Of a DNA stretch of 64,000 nt, positions 56,601 through 59,600 are shown piece by piece. The stretch's first letter is position 1. Every line of letters begins with the position of its first letter. Source of the DNA: Symsagittifera roscoffensis (lineage: Eukaryota > Xenacoelomorpha > Acoela > Convolutidae); the NCBI RefSeq assembly GCF_963678635.1, contig NC_087064.1, forward strand, positions 20,572,509 to 20,636,508. Reading direction: 5' to 3'. The position numbers were made by a program, and so were the translations under genes. The notes below the pieces were generated by a model. It was given only the letters and a program-made list of their open reading frames with translations, was not told the origin of the DNA and ran no database searches.

Positions 56601-59600
56601 TTACACTAGACCAGCTATCAAAAACCAACTTTTTATTTTCATGCATCAAGTTTGAGAGAGTTTAAGAGTTTTAGGTTTGAGATTTCAAAAACTAAGTTTA
56701 AGATATCAAAAGATTCGGTTTTCTCGAATTTTTTTGCAAGATAAACCATAAACTAGGTATTTTAAAACTTCTAGACAGTTTTAAGATTAAAAAAACTCAA
56801 CTTCAGCTACCATAGTTTCAGGTTTCAGATTATCGTTTCAGTCAAAAATTTTTGTAAAAATTTTAATTAAAAAATTAAGTAGTGAGCCAATAATAGCCCA
56901 AAAACGCATATAGTTATATTGTTAACCATACCAAAAGCATCAATTAAATTTAGCTTGAAGAAAGTTTCAGGTTTCAGTTAAAGTTTCAGCGAGTAAAAAC
57001 TTGAAAAACTTAGAAAAAATTTTAGAAATTTTTTTTTTCCAAAATTTTTTTTTAATTTTCTTATTTTATTATTAATAACCTTTGTTAATATTCAATAATT
57101 CCTAGAAGGTTTTCATTACTCTAAAACATACTAATCAAATAGTACAACTTAGCTTAAGAAAAAGAAAACAAACATCGTAAAAATTAATGTCAACACATTT
57201 TGAAATTGACGTCAGTACAATAAATTTAAAACTCAAATTAGGAAATAAAGTCTCTAACATCATATGGTATATCACTAACACGGAAAAAGATCATATTAGT
57301 ATACTAGCAAAACACCCTAACGACGATAAACACGAATTATACGTCTTTTTTCGACGATACACTCCAGAAATTGACACAATTCTTCAGCAAATAAAAATAC
57401 CAAATAATGTAATTTATATACCGCAAGAACGATTAATTGCTTCACTCCCGATAACATAATATACCTAAGCACAAAACTACTTGCATTTTAATCAATTTTT
57501 ATTAAAAACACAAATTTTTCTTAACAAAAATTAAAAACATAACAAGTTCATCCCAAATTCATTAGAAAAGTTTAAATGTTCTTTATATTGTTTAACATTC
57601 CCTAAATAAATATTTGTCCCTAAAATGATGTAAAATGCTATGACCAACTTTTATCAAGTAAATACAACAGCATTTAATTTAAAACTAAAATTAAAAAATA
57701 AATCCACAAAAAATATTTGGTATATCACCAATATCCAAAAAGATCAAATCACAATTTTGTCCAAACACCCACACAAAAATATTCACGAATTAACCATTCT
57801 CTCCAGCAGCAAAACCCCAGAGATAACTCCTATCATAAAAAAGCTTAAACAGCCCCATAGCACTATTGATCTATCTAACAAAAATTCGTATTCATTGAAC
57901 CCAGCAAACTTCATTTTAACTTAAATACAATTATTTCAGTCCGTACAATTGATCAGTACACAACACATCCAAACCCTTTATATATTGTTAACAAAACATT
58001 GAGTGAATTAAACAAAGATGGCAAACGTAGTAGCATACCCAGATTTAGCTCTCGAAAAGTTTACCGGCTTAGATTCGAATGAAGATGCAAGAGATTTTTT
58101 TGATATAGTAGAGAAAAAGATAGCATTTTCCCTAGGCACTAGACCAGGAGACGCAGGTGACGAACAAGACGCATATGATAACAGACAAAGAGCTTTATTT
58201 GGTTCAATATTAAGAGGTCCAGCCGCTCAATGGTATCAGGGATTAGCAGCAAACTTACCTTGAAATGATATAAGAGATCAATTCATAGATAGGTTCACTG
58301 ATGATAAGGATAAGTATAGGAGACGAATAGAAGCAGAAAACATATAAAGACAACCTGATGAATTCATTAAAACTACATACATAGATTAAGCACCGCAGTA
58401 GACCGTTGATGGCCTAATCCAACTTTTAATGATGATCAAAGGACAGCAAAGAAAATGGAACTCTTTGTACGCGGCTTAAGCCCGCCAGGCTTGAAACAAA
58501 AGGCTCATCAAATCCTAATTGAGAATCCACCCGCAACATGGCAAAAATTAAAAGATCATAGTGCAACAAAAGACTTAAGTTTTGCAGTAAGTAGTGAGTT
58601 TACTGGAACAGCCTCAAGTAGTGTTGATAATAACTTGGAGATAGAAGGAATAAAGGATCAGCTTAAGGAGTTAACAGGACTAATGAAAGATCATAAAATA
58701 AATGCAGCCTATAATCCAAATTAACCCAGAAATAATCAAAACCATACCCGATTTTGTAAATGGTGTCGTAGGTCAGGTCATACTATCAGTGTTTGTTTTA
58801 AATACAGAGACCACAACGATCAAAACAGAAAACCAACTCAGTATCGTGAAAAATTTTCAGACAATTATAATCGAAGATCTAGGCCTCGAGAAGAAAATAG
58901 TTATAACAATCGATACAATGGCTATAACCAGCAAAATAACAATAACAGACCATATTTTCCGTATCCTAGACAGTTCAATAATAGAAAAAATAGTTTCGAT
59001 AGATCTCGATCTCAAGGTTTTGGATCAAGAGATAGAAATTTCAATAATAGATTTAACGATCAGATTAACCCAAATCGTTATAATACTTACAACACTACCT
59101 CAAATAACTATAATCAAAATAGGAACAGAAGCAATTCTATACCCGATCGAAATAGAAGATCAATTTCACAAGACAATTATAGAACGCGATACCAAAACAG
59201 ACCTCACGAAAATAATTTTCCATCCTACAATAATCAATCAAGATCCCTAGGTGAATCAAAACCATCCTCCAGAGAAAATAGTCGAGACAGAAACCCTAAA
59301 GTACAATTTAGTGAGAATAAAATCCATGGCTATTACAGCGATGACGAAGGCGAGGAACTTACTTTAAACTAGAACAGTCTCCGCAAGATAAAAAGTCACA
59401 AATGTATATTAAACTATATCAACATCCCGTCGGAGACAAAAATAAAAATAACGGCCTTGAAACCCAATTTTTAGTAGGTACTGGAGCAACTTGTTCACTG
59501 CTAAATTATGATACCTATTTAGAATACGCAAAAATACAAAAGTTGACACTTACTAAAGCACAATCCAAAACATTTGCTGTTAATGGACAAAAACTCAAAC

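Noticed and set aside
55640-57060. GTTTCAG series as a CRISPR array
   Set aside because: Motif is only 7 bases, spacing is irregular (from 0 to 280 bases), no cas genes, and the context is eukaryotic.
58702-59250. 182-codon plus-strand frame in the gag tail
   Set aside because: It is out of frame with the CCHC knuckle and the basic nucleocapsid tail, and is rich in Ile/Thr as an Asn/Arg-rich frame shifted by one would be.
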